Source: Moniliella sp. 'wahieum'
Taxonomy: Eukaryota; Basidiomycota; Moniliellomycetes; Moniliellales; Moniliellaceae
Length of the DNA stretch: 64,000 nucleotides
Assembly (NCBI GenBank): GCA_003971905.1
Contig: RSEE01000131.1
Coordinates: 1 to 64,000, forward strand
Direction of reading: 5' to 3'
In this document: positions 1-11,375 of the stretch, in pieces
Layout: every line of letters starts with the position of its first letter
Numbering within the stretch: position 1 is the stretch's first letter
Notes under the pieces: generated by a model
What the model was told of the DNA's origin: nothing
Seen by the model: the letters and a program-made list of their open reading frames with translations, nothing else
The model's database searches: none
Program-made: the position numbers and the translations under genes

Positions 1-1130
1 TCCGCACACCCCATCACACCTCGGACGACGACAGATCTTCCCCCGAGACTGCCGACCGCATCCTGCGATAGCTCTGCGCGTACCAAACTGTCCCAACCGC
101 TCCTGATGGGCAAGTGCTTGACCACCGTTCCTTGTGGGCCTGTAGCCATCACCGATTCAGCGATTCAGAGTCTTGTTGGCGCAGCGCCCCAATTGCAACA
201 CGTACGTTGGGCGGGTGTCCGCAGTTGAGCGACGGAGCGCTGGATGCGTTGGGCCACTTGGCCCAGGCTTGCGCGTTTTCAAATTGGAATTTGATCCACA
301 TTACGGATTCGGGGATGGGCAGCTGGGACACAGTGCACGGGGCTGAAGGGGTATCTTTGGTAAATTGTCCGCTCAGTGACCGTCGGTGTTTAACCTGGTT
401 TCGGCTGCGCCAGCTGCGCTGGATTACGCTCTACCACATGCGGGAGTTGACCCCGATGAGTGTGTATGCACTGGCGCGTTGTCAGTCACTGCAATCGGTG
501 TTTCTAGCCGGGGGAGCCGGCACTCACTCTGTCGCCCATCTTTCATCTCCTGATTACGCTCCCGCACTTGTATCGCCTCAAACCTCAACGTTTATCATCA
601 TTCGATTCGAACAAACGATTCGCAGCACTTGTTCCAGGCCAACCCAGCCGACTCGCTTCCTCCGTGGTGGGGGATCCCAGCGCTCTCGACCTTCATTCAC
701 CGTCAGGGCATAGTCGACTCAAAGAGTACATGATGAATACTCTTTACGTCCCCGGCACTGTCGATGCTGTCCTGTCGCTCCCTCCCGCTGTCGAAGAGGG
801 ATGACTTTCTGGCCCTAGCCCTGCTTGCCTCTCCGCCCCCCTCAGAGTATTTCCGACATAGCAGCGAGATCGCCCATCCCGACCCTATCTTTCTGGCGCC
901 GCAAGCGGACAACGTCGACGATGATGTACAACTCGTTGGGCCAATGGCGGCAACACCACCAACAACAACAAAATCATGAACAGCAGCACACCACCCCCAC
1001 CACCCACAACACCAAAAGCATCATCACCTCCCCTTCTTACTACCTTGCACCAACGGCTCAAGTCGCGACTGTCGCAACGGAACCGGCGCCGCCATCCATG
1101 ACGCTGGACCGTGTTATGGGGCGCTCCGGT
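1..1130 (+). pseudogene. Decayed F-box/LRR gene, left copy (5' end outside window)
   Basis: Base-level similarity to 5230-6280 of the right-hand copy is obvious along the whole stretch. Shared landmarks are the segment reading LLMGKCLTT near 100-120, the LRR phrase LTPMSVYALA near 450-480, and the run reading FWRRKRTTSTMMY near 885-930. The reading frame is broken in several places, one LRR stretch around 300-360 has lost similarity to its partner, and the tail after 960 has drifted from His/Asn-rich to Gln/Thr-rich. The F-box part would lie upstream of base 1. With so many differences from an otherwise legible neighbour it is probably a dead tandem duplicate, although some frame breaks may be sequence errors. 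Confidence 0.65.
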
Positions 1131-3942
1131 CATCTCGGGAAACCGATCCCCGCTTTCGCAGACATCTCAGCGAAGCACACACTCCATCCGCGATCCTGGG
1201 GTGAATAAGATCAACACGGGCACCTTGCCGCGGATACTTTCCGCGGACAGCCAGGAAAGGACCGACTTAAACGGTACGACGCTTCGTATCTGCGCGCCCG
1301 ATCGTTGTATACCACCATCTACTCCCCCCAACCAATCACTGTGTGGGAAACGCGGCCCTTTACCCTCTTTTACTACTGTAGATCCCTTCCTTCTGTGATG
1401 CCTGTTCTGATGTTACGGTATATGAGCGCCTTGTCTGAGGCTTGCTGGGGTGATTCTAACCGCCCAATCCACGTCTTTCCCCCCTTCTCCCTCTTCACTT
1501 CTTTACCCTTACGCTTACGAATTTACGGGGCTTCGTCGACCACTAGTTACCACCACGGTTACTGTCAGTAGCGCTTGCTTCTTTAGGACTCTCTGCCTGA
1601 TCCCCCTATTACCAGCGTACCGAGTGAGGTAACACCCCGAGGAACAGAGTAACTCCGGAGATCCTGCACCCCTTCAACAGGTCTTCCGACCTACACAGCC
1701 GTCCACATTGGCCATTAGCTTGCGCGCCCGGGGTTTTTGGCCATCAACTCCTTGCAGGCATGCCGGACTGACTGCCTCCATTACTGGCCGGAGACGGTCT
1801 TTGGCCTTGTAACTTAAGTGCGACTCATGATCAGACGCATTAGTTCTTTGCCCGTCCCGAGAAGAATGTATGGAGATAATCGAATGGGAAAGCTTCGGCA
1901 ACGGGGAAATCGTCCAGCTCCAGGAGAGAGAGTTAGTGAAGTCAGTTTCGCGCAGAGTGTCTAGACGGTCTCTGTTATCCAATCGCTTCGGGACGTCAAC
2001 CATCTCGCCGTGGTTCCGGGAGGGCGGGTCTCCGAATCGCGGTTTCTCGCCATATCAACCTCCCCCTGAGCGGTACGATGGAACAGTGGATGATCTTGTC
2101 CTTAACTCCATGGGCCTTGACAAGAGCATCATACTCATTGCTGTGCCCAAGGACCGACTCCTCCGCTTGAAGGGCAATGATGCGTTTGATCTCCTCATTA
2201 GTGCGTGCTCGTCCTGGCGTTAGGTGGCTCGAATCCGCTCTTCCGAGAAAACGTCAGTTATGTTCGGGAATCCAGAAAGGATCTGCACATGCGACAATAC
2301 CCTTTTGCGGACATCATGGGAGCTCAGTGCCGCGTGGCACGCGGGTTGTCAGCGCGTCAGCGTTGACACATATACGAGCTTGGGTACCAGATGAGATTCT
2401 CGCCCGTTACGCCATCTTTCACAGCCCACCCTTCTTGGTCAAAGCTTGAAGTTCATCAGCCCCACTTGATCACCGTTTGATATCAAGTTGACCGGTCCCC
2501 TGATTTGTTCTAGACCCTGTTCCCCCCCCCGTTGGCTAGTATGCTCTCCCCTTCCTCCTCCTCCATAGTTGTGATTCAGCTCGCATGTTTCTCTTCTGCT
2601 CCGAGGCATATACCCTCACCCTCTCTGTTCACCTCGATGATATGATCCTCATCCTTTCCCCCCTCTCCCGCCTTCTGGTGGCTCCCCGTTGAGGAGGCGT
2701 AGAGATGGAGAGGTGATGGGATGGGCAGTCGTGAAAAGGAAAGGGGATGGGCCGTATGTTATAACCCCGAGTCTTTTTAAGCGGCGTTGGTGATACCAAG
2801 CAACACACGCAAGATGAATAGTTCGGTTTTAGGCGTAGCGTTTCGTCCCAAGCTTTATAACCTCTGTCAATGATATGGAGGCAATATACGACAGAGTGTA
2901 TATTAGTGCCGCCCCACCCCACAAAGTCGATGGCAACTACTAGCTTTGCAAGTTCGAGTGTCATATGGGGCGAGCCCCGAGATGGAACCCGACCCCGGAA
3001 TTTAGGGTGAAAGCCCTTGGACATGGCATTAGAGTTACGCACTTTCGGGTCCTGCTTCAGTTACTGGTTGAACCGAGCGGGTGGAGGCAAGGGAGAGGCC
3101 CTCTCGTTTGGGTGGCTGCCTGCGTGCAAGCCGTATAGTAGGCAGAAACAGGCAGAGTCCTTTGTGTTTGAGGGTAGTGCTACGGTTCCCCCCTGCACGG
3201 CCCTCAGTGGATCGACGATGGTCGCTTAGCCGGAGAAGAGTTCCGCTCGCAGGCCGCGCACGTCTCTCTCTCGCTCCATCTCCCTTCTCTCTCTCTCTTT
3301 CTCCTTCCCTTCAGACGTTTTGCTTGAAGACTTGTGGCTCACCCCTTTGCCTTCACGCCGTGTCTGATGGCTGCTTTGCACCTGATCCATACTAGGATCG
3401 CGAAGAAAAGTGCTCCCAAGTCGCACTCTAGCACTTTGAGGAGAAGACAGGGAAGTGTGGGAGCTGATCAAGGGAAATATGGCTCCACTGCTCATGGACT
3501 CGGTGGACCTTATCCAAAACAGAAGGGGTTCACAGTGAAATGGACACTAGGGGGATAGGTTGGAGAGGAGAAGAAGGAGTTGGAGAAACATTTTGTCGCT
3601 AGCGTTGAGCTAGGTGGCTCGTGCGTTGGTCAATGTCCCTTCAGTTCCTCCTCAGGCCTAGGAGTTCCGCTGCTTCCCCTCTCCTGTTTCCTCCTTGTCC
3701 CGCAGCTTAGCCCCTGATGGCAACTCGCTCCTTGATGCTCCTCTGTAGGCATTGCTGGTTGCCACCTCACCACCACCAGTGCGAATGCATCACCCTCGAG
3801 GACCATCATGCATCATGACTGCAAGAATCATCAGCTAGCGCCCGTGCCAAGGTGTGGAATATCACCCTTCTTGCGATACAACAGGTAAATGCCTTGGCCC
3901 CACTCTGCGGTCAAACACTCTCGATCCCGGCCATTGAAAGCT
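1131..3942. other. Gene-poor spacer
   Basis: No open frame here shows convincing protein features. The minus strand around 2200-2000 reads fairly naturally (it contains IIALQAEESVLGHSNEYDAL) but I recognise no family, and the segment is interrupted on both sides; it may be a remnant of a host gene or mobile DNA. Pyrimidine-rich tracts occur at 1470-1510 and 3260-3310. Nothing else stands out. Confidence 0.4.
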
Positions 3943-3950
3943 TATATATA
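3943..3950 (+). promoter_or_regulatory. Possible TATA element for the F-box gene
   Basis: The octamer TATATATA lies about 160 bp before the ATG at 4111 and is the only such element in the upstream spacer. The distance to a start site cannot be judged from sequence alone. Confidence 0.35.
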
Positions 3951-4110
3951 CGTACTTGTTAATACGCCCCCTGCTGCGACTGAACGACGCAGCCGCTCCA
4001 GTGACAGTAACCCCCGCACCCGAATCCTCCGCATATAACTCTCCTGCCATCCTCTCATCACCTCTTCTTGTGCCCACACCCCCACCACCACCACCACCAC
4101 CACCACACTG

Positions 4111-6308
4111 CCAATGAAGCGCACGCCTCTCACACCCGTCCTCCTGCCGCCCGCCGTCCGGCTCGTCTGACCCAATTCCTCCCTCGACGTTTCTTGCAGC
4201 CAGCAGCCCCCAACCCAACAGCCCCCAACCCAACAGCCCCCAACCCTTCCACCAGCCGCTTAACCGGCCCCTTCCCCCGCTGGGAATGGGCCCGTCTGCC
4301 GCATAAAGTTCTGCTGCAGATCATGGAAACGGCTGCCGCCATCAACAGCGACCTGTTGCTTCCGTGCCTCCTCGTGTGCCGGGCGTGGAGTGCGGCCGCC
4401 GTCGTCCCGCTCTGGCATTCTCCCGTTTCCCCATCCGGCTACCTTGGACCGCTTCACCTCCGTCTTGGCCCAGGCCCAGACCCATTCCACTTTTTACACT
4501 TACCCCACCTTCGTTCGCAACCTCGACCTTTCCGTTCTGCCGAATGGCTGCCCACCGCTCCGAACCATGCACTTGGATAGCTTGAAACTGTGTACGCGCA
4601 TGCGAACGCTGGCTCTCAGTGGCCGCGGGAGCGACTCGTTGCCGGATGTCCAAGTCGCCGCCCTGATCCTAGCCAACCCTGGCCTCTGCCACGTGAGGTT
4701 CTTATGCATGAACAGTGTCGGCCCATCGACGATGGAGGCCTTGACGTTGGCCCGTGGCTTGCAACTTCTTGAACTGAGTGACTGTGCGCTCGTTACGAGC
4801 ACCATGGTAGCGCAAGTGGCACTGAAGTGTCCGCAGCTCAAACAGGTCCGCCTGGGCAGTACCCACAACACAATAGGCGACCAGGGGATTGGTGCCCTGG
4901 CCAGTCTCTGTCGTCACCTCGAGCACATCGAGCTACGCCTTCCCTTCATTACCGACCAGGCAGTGCGAGCACTGTGGACGTACGCAGAATCAGTGCACCG
5001 CTGTACATATGTAATGGCCATGGGTTGACTTCGTATGCATTCCCCAAATGCGGCGACCTCCACCTTCCATCAACAGGCACACCATGGCTCCTGCCGCCCA
5101 CCGGCAATCCACAGGCTTCGGGTCAGCCCTTTCTCGAAGACAGCTTACCGCTCCCGCACGACCCATCCCGGTCGGACGACGATCGAGCTTCCCCGAGACT
5201 GCCGACCTACATCCTGCGTTAGCACTGCCGTGTACCAAACTGACCCAACCACTCCTTATGGGCAAGTGCTTGACCACGGTTTCCCTGATTCGCTGTATAC
5301 AGCTCACCGATCCAGCGATTCAGGGTCTCGTTGCCGCAGCACCCCATTTGCAAAACGTAATGTTGGGCATGTGTCCGCAGTTGGGCGATGGAGCGCTGGA
5401 CGCGTTGGGCGAGTTGGGTCCAGGCTTGCAGCTTGTCATGTTGGCGGATTTGGACCGCATTACGGATGCGGGGGTGGTGCGGCTGGCACGACAGTGCACG
5501 GGACTGGAGTCGGTAACTTTGTCAGAGTGTCCCTGTTGAGTGACCGGTCGGTGTTCAACCTGGTTCGGCTGCCCCAGCTGCGCGAGATTACGCTCTACCG
5601 GATGCGGGGGTTGACCCCGATGAGTGTGTATGCACTGGCGCTTTGTCAGTCACTGCAAGCGGTGTTTCTAACCGGGTGGGAGCCGGCACTGACTCCATCG
5701 CCCATCTTTCATCTCCTGATTACGCTCCCACTCTTGCATAGCCTCAAGCTCAACGTTTATCATTCGATTCGAACGAACGATTCGCAGCACTTTTTCCAGC
5801 CCAACTACCCAGCCGGCTCGCTTGGTCCGGGGTGGTGGGATCCAGCGCTCTCGAGCTCCGTTCACCGTCAGGGCATCGTCCAGCTCAAAGAGTACATGAT
5901 CAATTGTCTTTACCCCCCCGGCACTGTCGATGCTGTCCTGTCGCTCCCGCTGCCGGACCGGGATGACTTTCTGGCGCAAGCCTGCTCCCCTCTCCGCCCC
6001 CCTATTACTTCCAACATAGAAACACGATCGCCCTTCCCAACCCTATCTTTCTGGCGCCGCAAGCGGACAACGTCGACGATGATGTACACTCGTCGGCGAG
6101 CCAATCGCGGCAACACCACCACAAAAAAAACATGAACAACAACCACTTCCACAGCCACAGCCACCCCCACCACCACAACAACAACACGGATCATCACCGC
6201 CCCGTCTTCCTACCTTGCCCCAACGGCTCAAGTCGCGACTGTCGCAACGGAACCGGCGCCGCCGTCAATGAGGCTGGACCGCCTCCAGTCCTTTCCACGC
6301 AGGGCTAG
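4111..6308 (+). CDS. F-box / leucine-rich-repeat protein (GRR1/AMN1-like)
   Basis: Likely a substrate receptor of an SCF ubiquitin ligase. The N-terminal part carries an F-box (WARLPHKVLLQIMETAA, then LLVCRAWSAAAVVPLWH, about 4285-4425), followed by degenerate LRRs of the cysteine-containing F-box type. Examples are LTDPAIQGLVAAAPHLQNV, DLDRITDAGVVRLARQCTGL and PQLREITLYRMRGLTPMSVY, ending near 5800. The tail at 6030-6308 is His/Asn-rich (HSHSHPHHHNNN) and ends at TAG 6306-6308. The ATG at 4111 follows a CAC microsatellite. The coherent protein needs frame changes near 4160, 4420, 4990-5050, 5535 and 5950, so it is either error-ridden or decaying; the legible LRRs favour errors. It is the right-hand partner of the decayed copy at 1-1130. 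Family assignment is firm, the substrate unknown. Confidence 0.8.
4204..4248 (+). repeat. 15-bp tandem repeat, three copies, in frame
   Basis: Unit CAGCCCCCAACCCAA, repeated three times just before the F-box. It encodes a Pro-Asn-Pro-Thr-Ala linker and keeps frame. Confidence 0.85.
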
Positions 6309-6969
6309 GCTCTCATGAGAGTCCTAACTCAAGTTATCATTGCGAAAGCGGTTCCTCTGTGCTGGAGAATAAAAGAGCCAGCGAGGCTAGGACGACAGCA
6401 CGATGTTATATGATGTGGCGGGGCAGCTGACGCCCCCCCGCAGTTGGAAAGGAAAAGCACTGTATCAATTCATTGAGAAACCGGGCTGTGGTGCTTCTCT
6501 CAACTGAACGATGCTTCTTCTTTTCTTTTCTTTCTTTTCTTGTCAAGGGGTAAGACCATCACCACGAGACTGACAAGAGCACAGCACACTATGTATAATG
6601 TTGGAAATCGAGTCGCTCTACCCGTAAGCGCAATTCACCAAGAAGACACCACCCCGAGACACTTTCCCCAAATCTTGCATTGACACATTTCGCGCTAATA
6701 GCCCTGTGGTCTCCTGCACCATGTAAAGCCGTACCCGTCACAGGGCGATGCATGGAAGAGCCATGTCCTATCAAAGAATAGAGCAAAATGCACGGGATAG
6801 TAGATATGCAGGATCAGTGGACGTTGAAGCGTCGGAGCAGCTTTTGTTCGAGTCAACCAGTGACATCGCGACGTCACCAGGTTGCCGCTGGATCCCTTGG
6901 GCCCGATGTGAGGGAGAGCTGAGAAGACAGATGATGCATGACGGTGCCATCCGGCCTAGGCCGGGCCCT
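6309..6969. other. Spacer without clear gene
   Basis: AT-richer than its flanks, with a TTTTC-rich pyrimidine run at 6513-6542. The minus strand at 6720-6620 has a short natural-looking run (GLLARNVSMQDLGKVSRGG) that I cannot assign. It could belong to the dehydrogenase relic just upstream on that strand. Confidence 0.35.
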
Positions 6970-7219
6970 CTAGAATGCGATGCAAGTCGGACCAAAAGGG
7001 ACGGATGTTGCGTCCTGCGCAGCTTCTACGCCCCAAAGTGAAGGGGGATGAGCACCGATGGCCGACGGATCGTTTAACCCAAGTAGGTCGTCGGGCTCAT
7101 GGAAGTCCAAAATCGCCATCCGGTTCACACCGCTTTCAATGTAGCCCCGGGCGATCGCTCTGCCAATCCCGCGAGCTGCACCGGTCAGCAGCGCCGACTT
7201 GCCCGTCGGCGAACTTCAT
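6970..7219 (-). pseudogene. Short-chain dehydrogenase N-terminus, truncated
   Basis: From ATG 7219-7217 the minus strand gives MKFADG and then, one base out of frame, KSALLTGAARGIGRAIARGY and IESGVNRMAILDFHEPDD. The TGAARGIG stretch is the NAD(P)-binding TGxxxGxG motif of classical SDRs, and the acidic residue after the second strand (AILDF) fits NAD preference. After about 55 residues similarity to SDRs stops, and the frame ends at 6972-6970. No catalytic YxxxK region is seen within 600 bp downstream. The single-base shift lies in a GGG run. This is either an exon whose remainder is missing here or a gene fragment. Confidence 0.6.
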
Positions 7220-7563
7220 CCATACACTCTTGTGCGTCAGTGTATGATTGGGGAAGGGGAAGGGGAGGGGGGTTTAAGAGCAGCTGGATATTGTTGCGCA
7301 AGTGCCATGTAGTGGTTACCCTAGCATTCTTACGAATGCATCCTTTCGTCTTCCTAACCGTTCGTCTCTGGCCGCGGATACGACGACGTCGGGGGCGCAG
7401 GCGCTGGCTGTCGCGCTATCAACGTTCAATCTTCAGCTCTGATCCAACCTAATGGGGAGAAAAGGTAATGAGTAACCAACAACAAGAGCCACTGATTGGG
7501 GTTGTGCGAGAAGAGGGGGACAATGGCAAGAAGCAGGGGAAAAAAGACGAGAATACACGCTAC

Positions 7564-8749
7564 TCAAGCGGCCTCGTCAGCTGCCGGCTCAGCTGTCGGC
7601 TTGGCGGAGGGTGCGGCGGCGGAGGACTCGGCAGCGGATGCGGCGGTGGCGGACTCGACAGCCGGCTCGGCGGCGGAGGACTCGGCGGTGGGCACGGCAG
7701 CGGCGGACTCGGCAGCGGCGGACTCGGCGGTGGACTCGGCGGCGGGGCGGCGGCGGACTCGGCAGCGGTGGACTCGGCAGCCGGCTCGGCGGTGGCGGAC
7801 TCGGCAGCGGGGCGCGGCGGCGGGGCGCGCGGCGGAGGACTCGGCGGCGGGTGCGGCGGTGGCGGACTCAGCAGCGGACTCGGCGTGGCGGACTCAGCAG
7901 CGGACTCGGCGGTGGCGACTCGGCGGTGGCGGACTCGGCAGCCGGCTCGGCAGTCGGTTCCGCCTCGGGCTCGCCTCCTGCATGTCCGACGTCCAGAGCG
8001 TCAGGTTATCGCGCAGCAGCTGCATCATCAGTGTCGAGTCCCTGTAGGACTCTTCCGACAAGGTGTCCAGCTCGGCAATCGCATCGTCAAACGCCAGCTT
8101 GGCCAGGTGGCAAGCGCGGTCGGGCGAGTTGAGGATCTCATAGTAGAACACGGAGAAGTTGAGTGCCAGACCGAGGCGGATGGGGTGGAGGAAGCCAGCT
8201 CGGTGCCCGTCGGAAGCGGCCTTGTACGCCTCGAGAGACTGTCCGTGCTCTCCTGCTGCGTGGAACTCGTGACAAACTCGGCCAATAGCGGTAGTAGTCC
8301 CCTTCATCTTGTAGTAGAACACTTTGCCCTCTCCCGTCGTAGCCGAGGGCAAGAGGTGCTTGTCGATCACGGCGACAATGTCATCGCAAATCTTGGCCAG
8401 CTCCGCCTCAATCTTCTCGCGGTAGGTCTTGGCCATGCCAAACTGGGCGTGTTGCCCTCGCTCTCCTCCTTGTTCGATGGAGGAGACGATGCGCCAGGAA
8501 GCACGGCGGGCACCAATCACGTTCTTGTACGCGACCGAAAGCAGGTTGCGCTCCTCCACGGTCAGTTCCTGGCCAGCGGAAGCGACGAGGTTGATGTGCT
8601 CAACCATCTCTGTGGCAAGCGGGTTAGGTTGGCAGGACGAGGCGAGGCGGGGCGCAGATACCGCAACAGAGACGGAACCACGCACCGTCGTACCGCTCAG
8701 CCTGCTCGGCAAGCTTGGCAAGGTAGACGTTGTCCTCGGGGGTAGACAT
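7564..8749 (-). CDS. 14-3-3 protein with long repetitive C-terminal tail
   Basis: A phosphoserine/threonine-binding dimeric adaptor of the cytoplasm and nucleus. Exon 1 (8749-8686) encodes [22 protein letters not shown] 76-bp intron (8685-8610, GTGCGT...ACAG) splits the next codon, and exon 2 resumes with [20 protein letters not shown]. Family signatures seen are [32 protein letters not shown] and the C-terminal box [19 protein letters not shown]. The ligand-binding motif DYYRYLAEF is present at about 8303-8275 but in other frames than its neighbours, because single-base indels there cancel out. Further shifts occur near 8205 and in the tail. The core is about 232 residues. A further 137 or so codons of Ala/Glu/Ser/Pro repeats run to the TGA at 7566-7564 (ending [12 protein letters not shown]). 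Ordinary 14-3-3 proteins total about 250 residues, so the tail is unusual. Confidence 0.92.
7600..7977 (-). repeat. GC-rich minisatellite encoding the 14-3-3 tail
   Basis: Degenerate repeats built from GACTCGGCAGCG / GGACTCGGCGGTG (plus strand). On the coding strand they read AESAAAESA-type units in the correct frame. The opposite strand also stays open as Ala/Asp/Ser or Gly-rich frames, which are shadows. Unit loss of single Gs (for example near 7885 and 7916) moves the frame between units. Confidence 0.85.
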
Positions 8750-9618
8750 GGCAGGCAAGGGGAGGATGATGGGGATGGGGATGAGGAGGAGGTTGACGTT
8801 GAGGAGGAGGTTGAGGATGAGGGCCAAGGCCACGGCCACGGCCAAGCCCCTGAGGGTGGTTGGTGTATTGAGCCAGGCTGTGGCGTGGACTGTCCGATCC
8901 CATCGGCGATGGACGGTCAATGATTAATGACCGTGACCCATGATCGATGATCGATAATCCAGCGTATCACGCACATCCACACTGCCCTCCTGCCCTTGCG
9001 CTCCGCCTGAGTGTGTCTGGGCCTGCGGCTGCGCCTGCCCCCCCGCCCAGGGCCAGTGTGATGCGCAACCCTACTGCGACCTGGGTGCTCCACATAAGCG
9101 AGCGCATGCTAGCGCTCCAACCACCCGGGGGGACGCGTGACGTGGGCCTGTCATGTGACCTCTCCCCCGGCGCGATGGACGGTAGAAGAGCAAGCGGGAG
9201 CAGCAGCAGCCCCCAGCGGCCGACTCGCCTCTTCTGGCGCTGGTGCCACCGTGTCGAGCAGCGAGCGTAGTGCTCGATTACGCCGACCAAGGAAGCCTTG
9301 GCGGACTGGATGTCCCTGAGAGCATAGGTGCACGTGACATCACATGTGGCAGGCGATGCGATGGGCGTGGACTCGGCCGTTGAAATTTCACATCCTCGCC
9401 ATGCCCTCCAGCATTGAAATTTCACCACCTCGACGAAGCCTTGGCACAAGGGCAGTCATCGGGGACACTGGCTGGGTGCGGGACTGGATTTCTAATTGGG
9501 GGTCGGGGCGCTTGGCTGCCCAGCCCCGCTGGCCGGCGAGCTGCGACCACTACCACTACCACCGCTGCTGCGTGCGTGCTCGTAGGTGGTCTCGACGTGC
9601 TTGGTGCTCCCGCCCTCC
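8750..9618. promoter_or_regulatory. Divergent promoter region between 14-3-3 and complex I subunit
   Basis: Holds no gene. Contains ACGCGTGACGTG at 9134-9145 and CACGTGAC at 9331-9338 followed by CATCACATGTG, plus a GATCGATGATCGAT cluster at 8942-8956. The CACGTG core is an E-box/Cbf1-type site; assignment of a factor is inference. Confidence 0.45.
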
Positions 9619-10356
9619 ATGGCCTTCCCTCTGCGCTCCTCTGTCCGCCTCGCCGTGCGTCCCGCCTCGGCGGCCCTCCGCGCGCCCGTCCCGGCCTGCG
9701 TCCGCTTCTCGTCCTCCGACAGCCACCCGATCAACGAGCCCCCCACGCTCACCTGGGGCGTGCCCGAGGGCCAGAAGCGTCCGCGCGAGTCGTGGGAGAT
9801 GCCGTTTTACGCCTTCTGCGGTGGCTTTGTCATGTTTGCTCTCATCGGCTTCCTCCGCCCCGACACCTCGTGCGTTCGCATCCCTTCCTCCCTTCCTTCT
9901 TCCCCTCCCCTGCCTGCTCACTGCACAGGACACTGACCCCCTGACCCTTTGACCTTTGCTAAATCGTTGGCTGGCGCTATAGGAAGGATGACGAGCACAA
10001 GGCCGAGGCGCTGAGGCGTCTGCAGAACAGCGACCTCAAGTGGTGGTACGAGCCTAGCCCTTACTCGGTCTACTATGGCAGGCCGGAGTATTACCCCCCT
10101 GGGGTGCCTGTGCCCGAGAGGAAGAAGCCGGCGTTTTTGGTGAGTGAGCCGGCCGCGGAGGAGCACTAACTTGGGCACGTACCTACCCATGCACTTTCCT
10201 CCTTCTCAGGATCCGCTCTGCCCCACCTCTGCAATCAATCTCCCTTGGCCACTCGGTCCTACATACAATCTTCCCCCCCTCCTCCCGCAGTGGCGCCAAG
10301 AGGAGGCCACAGTGCTAGGGCCCAAGGTTATAGAATGGAAGCTGGCGACCAGTTGA
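9619..10356 (+). CDS. Probable NADH dehydrogenase (complex I) ESSS-type subunit
   Basis: A small mitochondrial inner-membrane protein. The N-terminus MAFPLRSSVRLAVRPASAA is rich in Arg/Ser/Ala and looks like a mitochondrial presequence ending near VRFSSSD. It is followed by WEMPFYAFCGGFVMFALIGF, a single membrane span, and then LRPDTS, resembling the NDUFB11/ESSS arrangement (WE...F, one span, then a PDT-type turn). Intron 1 (9870-9982, GTGCGT...ATAG) joins PDTS to KDDEHKAEALRRLQNSD. Exon 2 ends PVPERKKPAFL at 10139. Intron 2 (10140-10209, GTGAGT...TCAG) leads into a third exon that can run to the TGA at 10356, though the last exon is uncertain. No indels are needed in exons 1 and 2. The name rests on the shape of the membrane-span region and is only moderately secure. 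Confidence 0.6.
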
Positions 10357-11375
10357 TTGCGAGGCGCTGTAAACGTAAACACATCCAGCGCCGCTGTGGG
10401 CTCAAAAGGCTGGGCGAGCAGGACGTGTGGGCGGGCAGCCTCGGTCCCCATCCGGGGAAGAACGTCTGCCTGGCGCCACGGCGCCGTCCGCTTCCTCTCC
10501 AGGGCCCCTTCGGCAGGGGCAGAACTGCTGCTGCAGCGAGATGCCATGGCAGCCCGTTGCGAAGCACAGTGGGATGCGAGCATTTGGGACCGGAATGGGT
10601 TCAGGTGCCGCGGGAGCTGTGGAGGGGGCATCGCTCGACTTGCTCCTCGGCTCAGGCTCTGGGTGGCCGCCCGCCTGGCTCGCCAAGCCAGTTGGGGCAG
10701 AAGCAGGCAAGGACAGGCTGCCCGCGCGGAACCCCCAATTCCGCCCGCCCTGTCATTTATTGTCCTCGCCGGGACCGCATTGGCTAGTGACTAGTGACTA
10801 GGGACGCGTGACGCCTACAGGCGCTGGACTCTCTGAGTGGCTAGCCTGCCTCGTCCTGACTAGCTGGACTGGATACGAAGCCTCGAGTGGGCAGTGGGGC
10901 CCGACGGGATGACCATCCGGACAGAGTCCTGCGCATTGCATATGGAGGACGGGTCCAGATACCAGGAGATCCACACCCACTCTGTGGTGCCCCCCGGCCC
11001 TGAGGGGCGTCATTGGGCTGGCCAAACGAAACGATCGCTCCTCTGCCCCACTCACCCAACCCCTTGCCCTACCGAGCGTGGGGTCCTCGTCCACCTCGTC
11101 CACCATGGAATGTTTGGATCGTTGAACGTTGATTGGTTTCAGGTGGGGATTACATGTCCCATGTGCATATATGGGGCGGAGCCTGGTGCAAGCTAAGCAA
11201 GGGGAATCGGCAAGGGAGGAGGTGATGAGGAAACGGAAAGATGCGTGGAGAGGATCGAGGGCATGATAAGACCGAGGTCGGTCGGCTTGGATGCACTGCA
11301 AGCGCGTCAAATAACGTTTCGCAGAGGGAGAAGCCATCAGGTGCAAGGAGACGTGCTGGGCCAAGGCGAGGCGCC
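10357..11375. other. Spacer, no gene recognised
   Basis: Long open frames on both strands here are GC-driven and lack any family signature. A CTAGTGACTAGTGACTAG run lies at 10782-10801, followed by ACGCGTGACGCC. Confidence 0.4.

Noticed and set aside
1670-2440. Possible mobile-element or gene remnant on the minus strand
   Set aside because: The frame reads naturally for about 60 residues but matches no family I know, and no terminal repeats are seen.
7468-8745. Plus-strand open frame of 425 codons with Gly/Leu/Arg-rich repeats opposite the 14-3-3 gene
   Set aside because: It is the antisense reading of the 14-3-3 exon and its GC-rich tail; the conserved protein is on the minus strand.
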